Below, in pieces: positions 39,892 through 48,358 of a stretch of 64,000 bases of DNA. The DNA is taken from NCBI GenBank assembly GCA_026709415.1, contig JAPOSZ010000021.1, positions 42,139 through 106,138 of the forward strand. The letters run 5' to 3'. The stretch comes from Flavobacteriaceae bacterium (GTDB lineage Bacteria; Bacteroidota; Bacteroidia; Flavobacteriales; Flavobacteriaceae). Both the position numbers and the translations under genes were made by a program. The first letter of the stretch is position 1; every line of letters starts with the position of its first letter. Below the pieces are notes generated by a model that did not search any database, was not told the origin of the DNA, and saw only the letters and a list, made by a program, of their open reading frames with translations.

Positions 39892-40215
39892 ATGGGATCC
39901 AAGTTTAAAACAACATTAGATAAGCAAAATCTCATAAACGGAAACTTCACTTCAAAATCTGACATTCATATTGATGGAGAAATTAAAGGGAATATCGTGA
40001 CAAATGGCAATGTTTTTATGGGCGAAAATTCAAAAGTTCAAGGAAATATTAAAAGCCATTGTATCGATATCCACGGAACATTTGAAGGAGATTTAACGGC
40101 CAGTAAAAAGATTTCTTTATCTCCAACCGCCCAAGTCAATGGAAATTTACATTATACCCATTTGAGTATTGAACAAGGGGCAAGTTTTAAAGGGAAATGT
40201 ATTCTTTCAGAATAG
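39892..40215 (+). CDS. Bactofilin (polymer-forming cytoskeletal protein)
   Basis: A small bactofilin, 107 residues from ATG 39892 (a TTG one codon earlier is also open). It has the right-handed beta-helix core: regular short strands such as SDIHIDGEIKGNIVTNGNVF, KVQGNIKSHCIDIHGTFEGD and QVNGNLHYTHLSIEQGASF. Bactofilins polymerise without nucleotide into filaments on the inner membrane that organise cell-wall work. It is followed by atpZ after 26 bases, the usual order in Flavobacteriales. Confidence 0.9.
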   Translation: MGSKFKTTLDKQNLINGNFTSKSDIHIDGEIKGNIVTNGNVFMGENSKVQGNIKSHCIDIHGTFEGDLTASKKISLSPTAQVNGNLHYTHLSIEQGASFKGKCILSE

Positions 40216-40241
40216 AAGAATTCTGACTCTACGACACCTTT

Positions 40242-40445
40242 ATGAATAGTTCTTATAGAAATTGGTTTCTGTTCAGTAGCTTGGTGTTTCAAGTTGCAAT
40301 AGTAATGTTTTTGAGTGTTCGCATAGGACTATGGTTAGATCACAAATACAACAACCAAGATAAAATATACACTTTTGGACTAGTTACCATCGGTATGATT
40401 GTTATTATCATTAGTATCTACAGACAAACTAAAAAATTTCGATAA
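40242..40445 (+). CDS. atpZ: AtpZ/AtpI-like membrane protein
   Basis: A 67-residue protein with two membrane helices (SSLVFQVAIVMFLSVRIGLWL and YTFGLVTIGMIVIIISIY) joined by a short charged loop (DHKYNNQDK), the layout of AtpZ/AtpI. These proteins assist assembly of the c-ring or Mg2+ uptake for the F-type ATP synthase. The next gene begins right after its stop. Normally atpB comes just after; here the atp genes are 8 kb away on the other strand. Confidence 0.82.
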   Translation: MNSSYRNWFLFSSLVFQVAIVMFLSVRIGLWLDHKYNNQDKIYTFGLVTIGMIVIIISIYRQTKKFR

Positions 40446-40832
40446 TTGTCTAAGTTCTTTATTCATTTTTCGCTGTTGGTTTTTATCGTTTTTCTCTCAA
40501 GTGGATTGATTCATTATTACTTTTTGTCTATGCATGATTTACTTCCAATTGTCCCCAGTATTTGGATAAGCTATCTGATTCATGGAGGAGTTCTTATAAT
40601 GACTATTGCTGTACTACATTTTGTTTTAAAAATTAATGCACAGCTTCCACTCCTGATTTATTTTGGAGTGCTTTTGGGGAAAATAGTATTATATTTTTCA
40701 TATTTCAAACCCCGATTTATGCTTGACAATGAAATTTACGATTGGGAAAAATGGACTTTTTTCGCTCCCTTGTTCATAGCTATAATACTTTTTATAGCAG
40801 GGTTACATTATTTTGGAGTCAAATCTCTATAA
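40446..40832 (+). CDS. DUF6168-like membrane protein
   Basis: A 128-residue integral membrane protein with four predicted helices (at about residues 5-25, 36-58, 66-86 and 104-124). Proteins with this four-helix layout lie between atpZ and atpB in Flavobacteriales and are grouped as DUF6168; no function is known. It starts with TTG immediately after the atpZ stop, so the two are translated together. The region that follows has no gene, unlike the typical cluster where atpB comes next. Confidence 0.65.
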   Translation: MSKFFIHFSLLVFIVFLSSGLIHYYFLSMHDLLPIVPSIWISYLIHGGVLIMTIAVLHFVLKINAQLPLLIYFGVLLGKIVLYFSYFKPRFMLDNEIYDWEKWTFFAPLFIAIILFIAGLHYFGVKSL

Positions 40833-41426
40833 CCAAGGCTTAAAGTCCAACATGATAACGTTCATAAAATTGAAAAAATTCTAGAAGTAGGCTACCAGAC
40901 CGTAAAATAAAAAGTGGTTGTACTCCATGAATAGAGATTCAATAAAATACTACGTGCAAGGAATTTATATCCATTGTTTGAATACTCTTTCATCTCCATA
41001 AATGATAGATCAATTAGGCATCATTTACCCTACCATCCCACAGATTTGTTTTGCTGAAAGTCTTATTTTAACATACAAGCGTTCAAAAGATTTCTGAAAT
41101 TAAGAGCCATCAAGGACATCTGCTAATCACACCACTGAATGTTGTTGATTGAGTTAATTGGCCAATTCTGATTAAAAGATCACAGAGGGCTTCTTTGGTG
41201 ATGGTATTTTGAGTATTTCGGCGGGGATTTTTGTCAATTCACAAATTTCACGACAGATTTTAAAAGTAACCCGTCACTAGCACCTAACGATAGAAAACTG
41301 ATTATGAATTAGTTATGAATTTAATTGCGTTTTAAGTATTGACAAATAAAATGATTATTTCTGTAGAACTTCAATAGTTTAAATTGTAATTAGGTTGTCT
41401 TTAAGCTAGAATTCCTTTATTTTGCT
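40833..41426. other. Intergenic region at a likely rearrangement junction
   Basis: About 590 bases with no intact gene. A minus-strand frame around 41147-41230 reads as a short peptide without stops but has no family I recognise. This is where atpB would be expected. A Bacteroidota-like promoter may lie in the last 100 bases before the gldJ relic (TTGAC at 41339), but it is not clear. Confidence 0.4.
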
Positions 41427-41450
41427 TTGGAAAGTTGTGATGATTTTTTA

Positions 41451-42690
41451 ATGAAACATTTTGCGACTTCATTAATAATGCTTGTTGTTTTATCCCCGAG
41501 TTTCACATCATATGGTTCTGATAAAAGAAATTTTGTTGTTAAGGCTGAAAGTCAGAGAGAGCCAGCCAAACGGCAGTGTCGTGAAGGGCTTGTTTTTATC
41601 GAAGGGGGTGACAACTTTATTAAAGGATTGGTAAACGATGATGTGTTTAGTGGGTGGAACCAAAGACCCACAGAACAGATTGTAAAGTCGTTTTTTATGG
41701 ATGAAACTGAAGTAACCAATGCCACGTACTTAGAGTATGTCGGTTGGTTAAAAGGAGCCTTTCCAAATTTGAATTCACTGAATAAATCGATTCATGAAAG
41801 TGCACTACCAGATTCATCGATGTGGAAAACCCCCCTTGGATATTTTGAAGAATCCACTCAATTTTATTTTGGAAGTCCAGCATATGCTGAATGGCGAACC
41901 GATTGGGCCAACGAAGCTATTCTTATCAATAACCATCAACAAGATTTCAATACCTCTGTCTTTTTGAAGGCTCCTGAAACGCTTTTTGAACAAGAAAGTG
42001 AGGCATTACTAGCTCCATTTAGTGATGTCAATGTTGATAACCCTATCAATTTAATGACCTCATTTAGATCAGGGCTTGAAAAACCGAAATATCGATTACC
42101 AAGAGGGCCCGAATGGGAATACGCTGCAAAAATTGGTCAAAATGGACATTTCCCTTTAAATTTTAAAACTACCTCAACTAACGCCTCAATCATTACAAAT
42201 GTAAAATCGTTTCTGCTAATGATTTAGGACTATACGATATGCTTGGAAATGTTTCTGAATGGGTTTTGGATACACACGGACCACCTATTGATAACCAAAA
42301 CAAAGATTTGAATTATTATAGAAAAAATACTTTTTTAAAAGAAGTTATCAAGCGTGATGGGAGAGTTCCCCTCATTCTCAACGAACATTTTCAGATTGAT
42401 ACTCTTCCCAATGAAAGGCCTATAATTGAATCTCCAACTGAAAGAATTCAATATTCAGAATTCACAGATAATGAAATATTTTCGAGGATCCATATCGATA
42501 ATCCGAGGTATGATATTCCAAGATATATTCAATTGATTTTTGATGAAAATGGAAGAAATAATACATCTAAAATTAGATCAAGACCGATATCTAATCAAGA
42601 ATTTATAAAGGAGGGGCATGGAAAGATACCTATTGGTTGGATCCAGCCAAAAAAGATTTCTGCCATAATATCTATCGACAAACGTTGGAT
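41451..42690 (+). pseudogene. gldJ: GldJ gliding-motility/T9SS lipoprotein, decayed
   Basis: GldJ is a sulfatase-modifying-factor-like lipoprotein needed for gliding and type IX secretion. Two frames together give GldJ motifs in order: GLVFIEGG, SFFMDETEVTNATYLEYVGW, ALPDSSMWKTPLGY, FRSGLEKPKYRLPRGPEWEYAA, then after a frameshift near 42200 ANDLGLYDMLGNVSEWVLD, and after another near 42590 RIYKGGAWKDTYWLDPAKKD. The central segment between AYAE and WRTDWANE is shortened, and the N-terminal signal (ATSLIMLVVLSPSFTSYG) lacks a lipobox cysteine. Its place directly before murF is the normal gldJ position in Flavobacteriales, so this is the decayed original gene or a duplicate of it. Confidence 0.8.
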
Positions 42691-42845
42691 TTAGATGTGT
42701 TTACACTTTTTGGGATTATCATAAAGGAAGTCGATCTATTACTAGACGTTAATTATATCGATGTTAATATTTGGTATATTCTTTGGAATTTCTAATACCA
42801 ATTATCATAGGTTGTCAAAAATGACTCTAACACTTTTTTCAATTC

Positions 42846-44168
42846 ATGAATCTTTTTGAACTTCACGAAAAATTCTCAGAATCAACTGGGGTTTCTATAG
42901 ATACTCGCACATTAAAAAAAGGCAATCTATTTTTTGCACTTCAAGGACAAAACACTGATGGGCATCAATTCATACATCAAGCCTTATCCAAGGGGGGTGC
43001 TTATGTGGTGGCTGAAAAAGGAAAAGTCAGTCATCCAAATAAAAAAATAATCTTAGTTAAAGATGTTTTAAAAACACTACAAAAATTAGCCAACTTTCAT
43101 AGGCGGTTGAGCTGTGACGCTAACATTATTGCCATCACCGGTAGCAACGGCAAAACAACGACAAAAGAATTGATAAAATCGGTACTTGAAACGAGATATG
43201 ATACAATTGCGACCGAGGGTAATTACAACAATCATATTGGTGTGCCATTGACGCTTTTAAAACTGACCGATAAAACAGAATTTGGCATCATTGAAATGGG
43301 GGCTAGTGCTGTCGGTGAAATTGCATCACTCTGTAAAATTGCAGAACCTGATTATGGATACATCACCAATTTTGGTAAAGCCCATCTTGAAGGTTTTAGA
43401 AACCTAGAAGGGGTCATTAAAGGAAAAACAGAACTTTATCAATATTTAAAACGGAATGAAAAATATATCATAATTAATCAAGATGATCCTATACAAATAA
43501 AACACACTTCTAATTATAATAATCTTTATTCGTTTGGCGTTCAAAAAAAAGATTCCGAATTGGTATGTCGTTTGGAAGAAAAAACAAAAAAAGTAACGAT
43601 CTTTTATTTGGGTATCGAATTCAAAACCAATCTTTATGGGGCATATAACTTTCCTAATGTAGGAGCTGCGGTCAATTTAGGTCATATTTTGGAAGTTCCG
43701 TTATCAGATATTGGAAAAGCTTTGTACAGATATAAGCCAAAAAATAATCGATCTCAAACCCTCAGAATTAATGAGGTTGATATCTTTCTAGATGCTTACA
43801 ATGCCAATCCTGATAGTATGCATGCTGCTTTGGATTCTTTTTTGTCAATAGATCAAAATAAATCTGGTGTTGTATTAGGTGATATGCTTGAATTGGGAGC
43901 GTTTCAAGAAAAAGAACATCAGAATATTCTTGACCGATGTATAGATTCTGATTTGAATTTTATCTATTTAGTGGGAGATATTTTCCCGAGTTGCCAGTTT
44001 ACCGACCCTAGAGTCAAAACTTTTGAATCGGCTCAAAATGTTGTGGGTTCATTATTGAAAATCATGAATCAACAAAAAATAAAATATCTTTTGTTTAAAG
44101 GCTCTCGTAAAATAGCCCTTGAACAGGTTGTCAATGAATTAAAAAGAGAACGGTATACTCTATATTAG
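42846..44168 (+). CDS. murF: UDP-MurNAc-tripeptide-D-Ala-D-Ala ligase
   Basis: A 440-residue Mur ligase that adds D-alanyl-D-alanine to the UDP-MurNAc tripeptide, the last cytoplasmic step of peptidoglycan precursor synthesis. Seen are the N-terminal substrate domain (SIDTRTLKKGNLFFALQG), the ATP site ITGSNGKTTTKE (97-108), the carbamyl-lysine region IKGKTELY, and LDAYNANPDSMHAAL plus GDMLELGAFQEKEH of the C-terminal domain, both typical of MurF rather than MurC/D/E. Length is normal. It stands downstream of the gldJ relic with 155 bases between. Confidence 0.93.
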   Translation: MNLFELHEKFSESTGVSIDTRTLKKGNLFFALQGQNTDGHQFIHQALSKGGAYVVAEKGKVSHPNKKIILVKDVLKTLQKLANFHRRLSCDANIIAITGSNGKTTTKELIKSVLETRYDTIATEGNYNNHIGVPLTLLKLTDKTEFGIIEMGASAVGEIASLCKIAEPDYGYITNFGKAHLEGFRNLEGVIKGKTELYQYLKRNEKYIIINQDDPIQIKHTSNYNNLYSFGVQKKDSELVCRLEEKTKKVTIFYLGIEFKTNLYGAYNFPNVGAAVNLGHILEVPLSDIGKALYRYKPKNNRSQTLRINEVDIFLDAYNANPDSMHAALDSFLSIDQNKSGVVLGDMLELGAFQEKEHQNILDRCIDSDLNFIYLVGDIFPSCQFTDPRVKTFESAQNVVGSLLKIMNQQKIKYLLFKGSRKIALEQVVNELKRERYTLY

Positions 44169-44240
44169 ACAGAACCTGCTTTTCTAAAAAATAGAATGAA
44201 ATTATTATCGCGATAAAGATGATGATTGTTGTTGGTTTTG

Positions 44241-45287
44241 TTATTTGGAACTAACATCCCCTTTTGGTTTCGATACAAGCGCACGAGGTATATATTGATA
44301 ATGTTTCCGATAGCCGTATTGGTGAAACAATTGAAATAAGGTACGACTCATTTCTGTTTGTTGTAAGGCACAACTCAAAGGGATATTCTTATAGATAAAA
44401 CCATAAGATGTTTTTTCTTTTTCTAATAGACCCATGGTAATGAATCTTTCCAAATAAGACATGATGGATTTTTTGGATTTCATTTGATCCGTAATGAAAT
44501 TTTTTAAACGACAATAGGGTTGGGTATATAGAGCTTTTGTGAATGATGGGGGATTGATTTTTTTCAAGGATAAGTGACTGATGATTTTTTCGGTAGCTAA
44601 TTGCAATTGATGAATGTCCAACACTTGTTGGTAAGTGTAATCAGCGGTTTCTCGAATACCATTCAATAAATAGGTTAACCAAGCGTACCAATCGTTTTGT
44701 TGTTTGACTTTTTCGAAACCTCGATAATACTCCGATTGACGGTTCATAATGTATCGACTTAAATATGAAATCGGATATTCGATTTTTTTTTGTTGCAACA
44801 AATATAAAATATTAGTGATGCGTCCTGAACGCCCATTGCCATCGGGAAACGGGTGAATGGATTCGTATTGATAATGGATAATCCCCATTTTAATTAACGG
44901 GTCTAAACCATTTTTTTGTTGAATATAAGATTCCAAATTTTGTAATAAAGCGTCAATGTGAGCTTTATCTTGTGGTGGTATATAAATGACACGTCCCAAA
45001 CCATCCGTTAATCGGGTGTTTTCTTGACCATCTCGAATGCCTTTTGTGTTGTTTTTAATCGTTTGTGTGATATGAATAAAGACGTTTCGATCTAAAGGTT
45101 TCTTTTGAATATATTCATAACCAGACCATAAGGCTTGACGGTACGTTAAGACTTCTTCAATCTCAGGCGTTTTTTGCTCTTTTAAGGCAAATGAACGGTA
45201 AATTTGGTCATTGGTAGTGACGATGTTTTCAATCGCTGAACTACTTTGTGATTCTTGAAGACTTAAGTGATTTAAGAGCACATCCAC
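44241..45287 (-). CDS. Fic family protein
   Basis: A 348-residue Fic protein with an N-terminal inhibitory helix SSAIEN (16-21) and the catalytic loop HPFPDGNGRSGR (His145 to Arg156), so a class II self-inhibited Fic enzyme, followed by a C-terminal winged-helix-like part. Fic enzymes transfer AMP or other nucleotide parts to hydroxyl groups of target proteins. The start GTG 45287 leaves only 15 residues before the inhibitory motif; related proteins have 40-70 more, and the upstream frame is open but has no start. So this may be a shortened gene. A hairpin at 45338-45382 separates it from the upstream fragment. Confidence 0.85.
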   Translation of the reverse strand: MDVLLNHLSLQESQSSSAIENIVTTNDQIYRSFALKEQKTPEIEEVLTYRQALWSGYEYIQKKPLDRNVFIHITQTIKNNTKGIRDGQENTRLTDGLGRVIYIPPQDKAHIDALLQNLESYIQQKNGLDPLIKMGIIHYQYESIHPFPDGNGRSGRITNILYLLQQKKIEYPISYLSRYIMNRQSEYYRGFEKVKQQNDWYAWLTYLLNGIRETADYTYQQVLDIHQLQLATEKIISHLSLKKINPPSFTKALYTQPYCRLKNFITDQMKSKKSIMSYLERFITMGLLEKEKTSYGFIYKNIPLSCALQQTEMSRTLFQLFHQYGYRKHYQYIPRALVSKPKGDVSSK

Positions 45288-45337
45288 ATTAGGTGATGAA
45301 CCCGAGTATACATGATGTGATGGAACCGCGTAAAAAT

Positions 45338-45382
45338 AAGCGTTTTTTACACGGTGGTGATAAGGGTGCGTAAAAAACGCTT
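45338..45382 (-). terminator. Inverted repeat, probable terminator
   Basis: Arms of 13 bases (AAGCGTTTTTTAC at 45338-45350 and GTAAAAAACGCTT at 45370-45382) around a 19-base loop. On the minus strand the second arm is followed by ATTTTTA. It overlaps the stop of the small upstream frame and lies before the Fic gene, fitting a terminator that insulates Fic. Confidence 0.5.
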
Positions 45383-45556
45383 GTTTTTGCTTGGTTGAAA
45401 CACATTTATATAGTTGCCTTCTTTAGGTGTGTTAATAGGATTAGATTTTGATATGGTAAAGATACGAGATGAACTCGATTGGTGGATCGGTTTGGTGTAT
45501 GATTCTTGTTGGTATTCGGGGAAAATCTCTTGGATATTCACTTTCATCGCAGGCAC
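45347..45556 (-). CDS. Hypothetical protein fragment
   Basis: A frame of 69 codons; the reading actually stays open upstream to about 45640 (ending EAKFGQLFHQTV before the first methionine), so the true N-terminus is missing or uses a non-standard start. The peptide is polar, with a serine-rich centre (HQSSSSRIF) and a basic end (PSKNKRFLRTLITTV). It has no known motif. It sits between the HEPN/MNT pair and Fic on the same strand and may be the remains of a larger gene. Confidence 0.3.
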   Translation of the reverse strand: MPAMKVNIQEIFPEYQQESYTKPIHQSSSSRIFTISKSNPINTPKEGNYINVFQPSKNKRFLRTLITTV

Positions 45557-45848
45557 CGTTTGATGGAATAATTGTCCGAATTTCGCTTCTAATTCTTGAT
45601 AAATCGTTAAGGAACTATATACTTTAATTACACGGGACTACTTTTCTGTAAAGAATCTTTGCTCAGAATCAACTATTAGACAGTTCTTTCCCGATGTTGA
45701 TGGATTCCTTTTGGGTAAAATTGGGGAGTATCACAACTCATCTGATTGATTTTTAATAAGTATATAGTTCCCTTTTTTTAATAAAATCACTTATCGAGTC
45801 GTTTAAGTATCGACCTTATTTTCTCTCTGTTGCGATTGAATGTATTTT

Positions 45849-46202
45849 CTAAGATAAGGCAAACTCTTTTTCTAAAGGAAGGACATGTTTTTTCACAAAG
45901 CCAAACATCTCTTTATCTCTTAATGTCGGATAGTGATGTGCGATTCGATTGCGAATTCGAGTGAAAGCTCGCCATTCAATATTGGGATATTTTTCCTTTA
46001 TAGGAGGATAGATCTCATTGGCTATCATTCTTATTTCCTCACTAATCAAAAATGATTGAAAATAAATTAATTTCTGATTTTTTAAATCCGATAGGAAATG
46101 ATCTTTGTTTTGAATCGGTTTGATGACCCAATGCCATTCATTATACAATGATTGGATATTATCCAATCGTTCCTGCAACTTCTCTTGTAGTATTTCGTTC
46201 AT
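45849..46202 (-). CDS. HepT-like HEPN-domain protein
   Basis: A small helical protein of about 117 residues from ATG 46202. It has the HEPN/HepT catalytic pattern R-x4-H-x-Y in RNRIAHHY (Arg84, His89, Tyr91), the signature of the HepT toxin of MNT-HEPN modules (also DUF86), where it acts as an RNase and where the Tyr is AMPylated by the MntA antitoxin. The upstream gene encodes the MNT-like partner and overlaps it by 44 bases. The ORF could also start 4 codons earlier. Confidence 0.75.
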   Translation of the reverse strand: MNEILQEKLQERLDNIQSLYNEWHWVIKPIQNKDHFLSDLKNQKLIYFQSFLISEEIRMIANEIYPPIKEKYPNIEWRAFTRIRNRIAHHYPTLRDKEMFGFVKKHVLPLEKEFALS

Positions 46203-46467
46203 TAAAAAACTCAATGGCTTCCCCTAAGACTCGTTCTTTAGAAAATCGGTTAATACAATCATAATGGACTAAGTTCACCTCACACCCAAAAGCATCTTCT
46301 AAATCTAAGATGATGTGGGTGGTGTCCATTAAATCGACTTCTTCATTGAAATCATAAAGTAATTCGATAAAATCTTTTTTGGAATCCCAAGCATTGTAAG
46401 CAATCCGAATGGGATCATAAGACCTCATGGACTCAATCACAATTTTTTGTTGCTCTTTGGTTAACAT
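46159..46467 (-). CDS. MntA-like protein with degenerate nucleotidyltransferase site
   Basis: A 102-residue protein whose beginning (MLTKEQQKIVIESMRSYDPI) and end match minimal nucleotidyltransferase antitoxins, and which closely resembles the MntA copy at 62985. The catalytic GS-x10-D-x-D region is gone: where the other copy has IGVFGSVARGE and DSDVD, this one has IAYNAWDSKKDFIELLYDF, about five residues shorter and without the GS pair. So it should not AMPylate its partner. It overlaps the HEPN gene by 44 bases and may still bind the toxin. Confidence 0.6.
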   Translation of the reverse strand: MLTKEQQKIVIESMRSYDPIRIAYNAWDSKKDFIELLYDFNEEVDLMDTTHIILDLEDAFGCEVNLVHYDCINRFSKERVLGEAIEFFNERNTTREVAGTIG

Positions 46468-46558
46468 GACGAATGATTTTTTAACAAAAATAAAAACTTC
46501 AACTTATTCAGTTGTCGGATAAGTCAAGATACGGGGGTAGAAACAACAACCAAATCAT

Positions 46559-46646
46559 TCCCAAAGAAATTCATTTGGGAGCGGAACGATTAGCCAAGGG
46601 GTTAAAAACCCCCAACTTTGCTGAAAAGGAGCAGAGGCGAAGCCTC
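46559..46646. ncRNA. Candidate structured RNA or mobile-element end (three hairpins)
   Basis: Within about 90 bases there are three perfect stem-loops: TCCCAAA/TTTGGGA (46559-46580, 7 pairs), GGGGTT/AACCCC (46598-46612, 6 pairs, AAA loop) and GAGGC/GCCTC (46634-46646, 5 pairs, GAA loop). The segment is clearly richer in G and C than the surrounding AT-rich sequence and has no coding frame. It lies upstream of the MNT/HEPN pair on the far side of its start. It may be a small RNA, a regulatory leader, or the end of a lost transposon. Strand not decided. Confidence 0.35.
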
Positions 46647-46982
46647 ACAATCGAGCCTGAAAGGTAAAAGCGAATCAATGAAGAAAGACAACGATCCATT
46701 TTTTAATCGGATTTTGGTCTCTTTTTTTAGAAATAGAAGTTCTGCGTATTAGAGTATATAACTCCCTTTAAAAAAGACTTTTCCCACTCAAGAAAAAATC
46801 TTTAATTTATTAAAAATCTATCATCGAGTGGCTTTGACTTGCTTCGAAACTGATATATATAAATGTCATCGAAAATATTTAGCTGAAAGTATTGTCTCCA
46901 ATTCTAAATGGACATATGAACTCAAACACATTTAAAATCGGCTCTTAAAAAAGTTCTACTTACAGTTCTAGCTTATCCTACT

Positions 46983-47246
46983 ATGTCAGAAAAACATCAA
47001 GAAGACTTGGTTTGTGTAGCAGGAATTTCGGTACATGGAGAATGGATAAGAATTTATCCAGTGACTCGTGATTTTTTGGAGGGTTTAAAATCAAAGACTG
47101 ATATTAAATCCTACAAGTATAGTTGGATTGAACTTGATTTAGAAAAGAGAAAGGATAAAAAGGATTTTAGACCTGACAGTTACTCTCCAACCAATAACAT
47201 AAGTGATTTAAAGGTGATTGATCATATCGACACAAAATATAATTGA
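46983..47246 (+). pseudogene. Truncated hypothetical protein cut by a MITE
   Basis: The frame encodes a short beta-rich protein (EDLVCVAGISVHGEWIRIYPV) resembling the start of proteins with an OB-fold-like N-terminus found in defence regions; I do not know the function. The conserved-looking sequence starts earlier, at about 46938 (KKVLLTVLAYPT), where no standard start exists. The frame ends in TGA at 47244-47246, three bases before a MITE, so the C-terminal part was lost with that insertion. No continuation was recognised beyond the element. Confidence 0.45.
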
Positions 47247-47249
47247 TAA

Positions 47250-47456
47250 GTTCAACTATCTAGTGCAACAATTAAAATTCGCAGTCAATTATTTGACTGG
47301 AAGGTTATTAGGGCCCATTCAAGTGTTTCCTATCGATTGTGAAATGTCGTTATATGCCAAGCTATTTGTTTGAAACGAATGTAAAGAATGGGAGTCAACC
47401 ATTTCCCATAAATACCTCATTTCAAAACAAGTTGTTGTTGCACTAGATAGTTGAAC
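47250..47456. mobile_element. MITE with perfect 22-bp terminal inverted repeats
   Basis: The left end (47250-47271) begins GTTCAACTATCTAGTGCAAC and the right end (47435-47456) is its exact reverse complement over 22 bases. The 163 bases between have no open frame of useful length, although short peptides in the plus frames (for example PIQVFPIDCEMSLYAKLF) look like transposase relics. Size and structure fit a miniature inverted-repeat element moved by a transposase elsewhere. A target duplication was not obvious. It disrupts the gene to its left. Confidence 0.75.
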
Positions 47457-47773
47457 ATGGCGCGTTTTTTATCCAAAAAAAAAAGAACTCCAATTTGCTT
47501 CACCCAATCTTTTTTGAAACATATGAGGATGGGGGAATTTTAAGTGCCATTTCACTGATTTCATGTAACTAACATTGATTGATAAACTTCTATATCTACT
47601 CAAATGATGTCTCCTGAAACTTCATCATTCCGGTATACTATTTTAGTTTATTTTTGATAGTATGATTATTATTTACAGCAAAAAAGAACGACAATCATTC
47701 TTTGACAGTCCATAATGATAGGGACTCATTCAGTCTCTTTTACCTCGTTCATAAATGTTTTGTTGCTATTCGA
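47457..47773. other. Intergenic region right of the MITE
   Basis: About 320 bases, AT-rich, with an A10 run near 47477. No gene, RNA or repeat could be supported. The 3' half lies beyond the stop of the FMN reductase gene on the minus strand. Confidence 0.4.
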
Positions 47774-48313
47774 TCATGAATCCATCACCAATTGAAACCT
47801 TTCAATCAATGACCCTAATTCAGATTGGTAGGGCTCTTTTAATGAATTTTTGGAGGTATCAAAATTTTTCAGAAAATAGGGCAACGAAAATTTGCCTAAT
47901 AGGTTTTCATTCACTAAGGTATATCTACTGTAAAACATCCCCAAAACCCCTATAGCGCCTCGTTTTCCAGGTGAGGTGGCCATGACCAACATGGGTTTTT
48001 TCACCCAAACATCGGTTTCTATTCTAGAAATCCAATCGAGGATATTTTTAAAAGCCACTGTATAGGCTCCGTTATGTTCTGCCAATGAAATGAGAATGCC
48101 ATCACAAGCTTTGATTTCTAATTTGAATTGATGGGCTAGTGGTGGGATGCCGTTCTGCTTTTCATAGTCAATCCCATACAAAGGCAGTTCGAAATCGGTC
48201 ATCAATAATTCCTTAAATGATGCGTTTTTGAGTTGACTAGCAGCATATTTCAATAGGGTTCTATTGATAGAATTCGAACTATTGGTACCAGCAATAAGGA
48301 CAACGCTTTTCAT
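47774..48313 (-). CDS. NADPH-dependent FMN reductase family protein
   Basis: A 179-residue flavodoxin-like protein. The N-terminus VVLIAGTNSSNSINRTL is the phosphate-binding loop for FMN, and ACDGILISLAEHNGAYTVAFKNILDWI is the second family motif with the GAYTVAFKN segment. Members reduce FMN, quinones or azo compounds with NADPH in the cytoplasm. It follows atpG in the same direction with 45 bases between, so it may be read through from the atp operon. Confidence 0.85.
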   Translation of the reverse strand: MKSVVLIAGTNSSNSINRTLLKYAASQLKNASFKELLMTDFELPLYGIDYEKQNGIPPLAHQFKLEIKACDGILISLAEHNGAYTVAFKNILDWISRIETDVWVKKPMLVMATSPGKRGAIGVLGMFYSRYTLVNENLLGKFSLPYFLKNFDTSKNSLKEPYQSELGSLIERFQLVMDS

Positions 48314-48358
48314 ATCAATGAAATTTATTCTCCAATGATACTAAAAATTATAAAGGTT

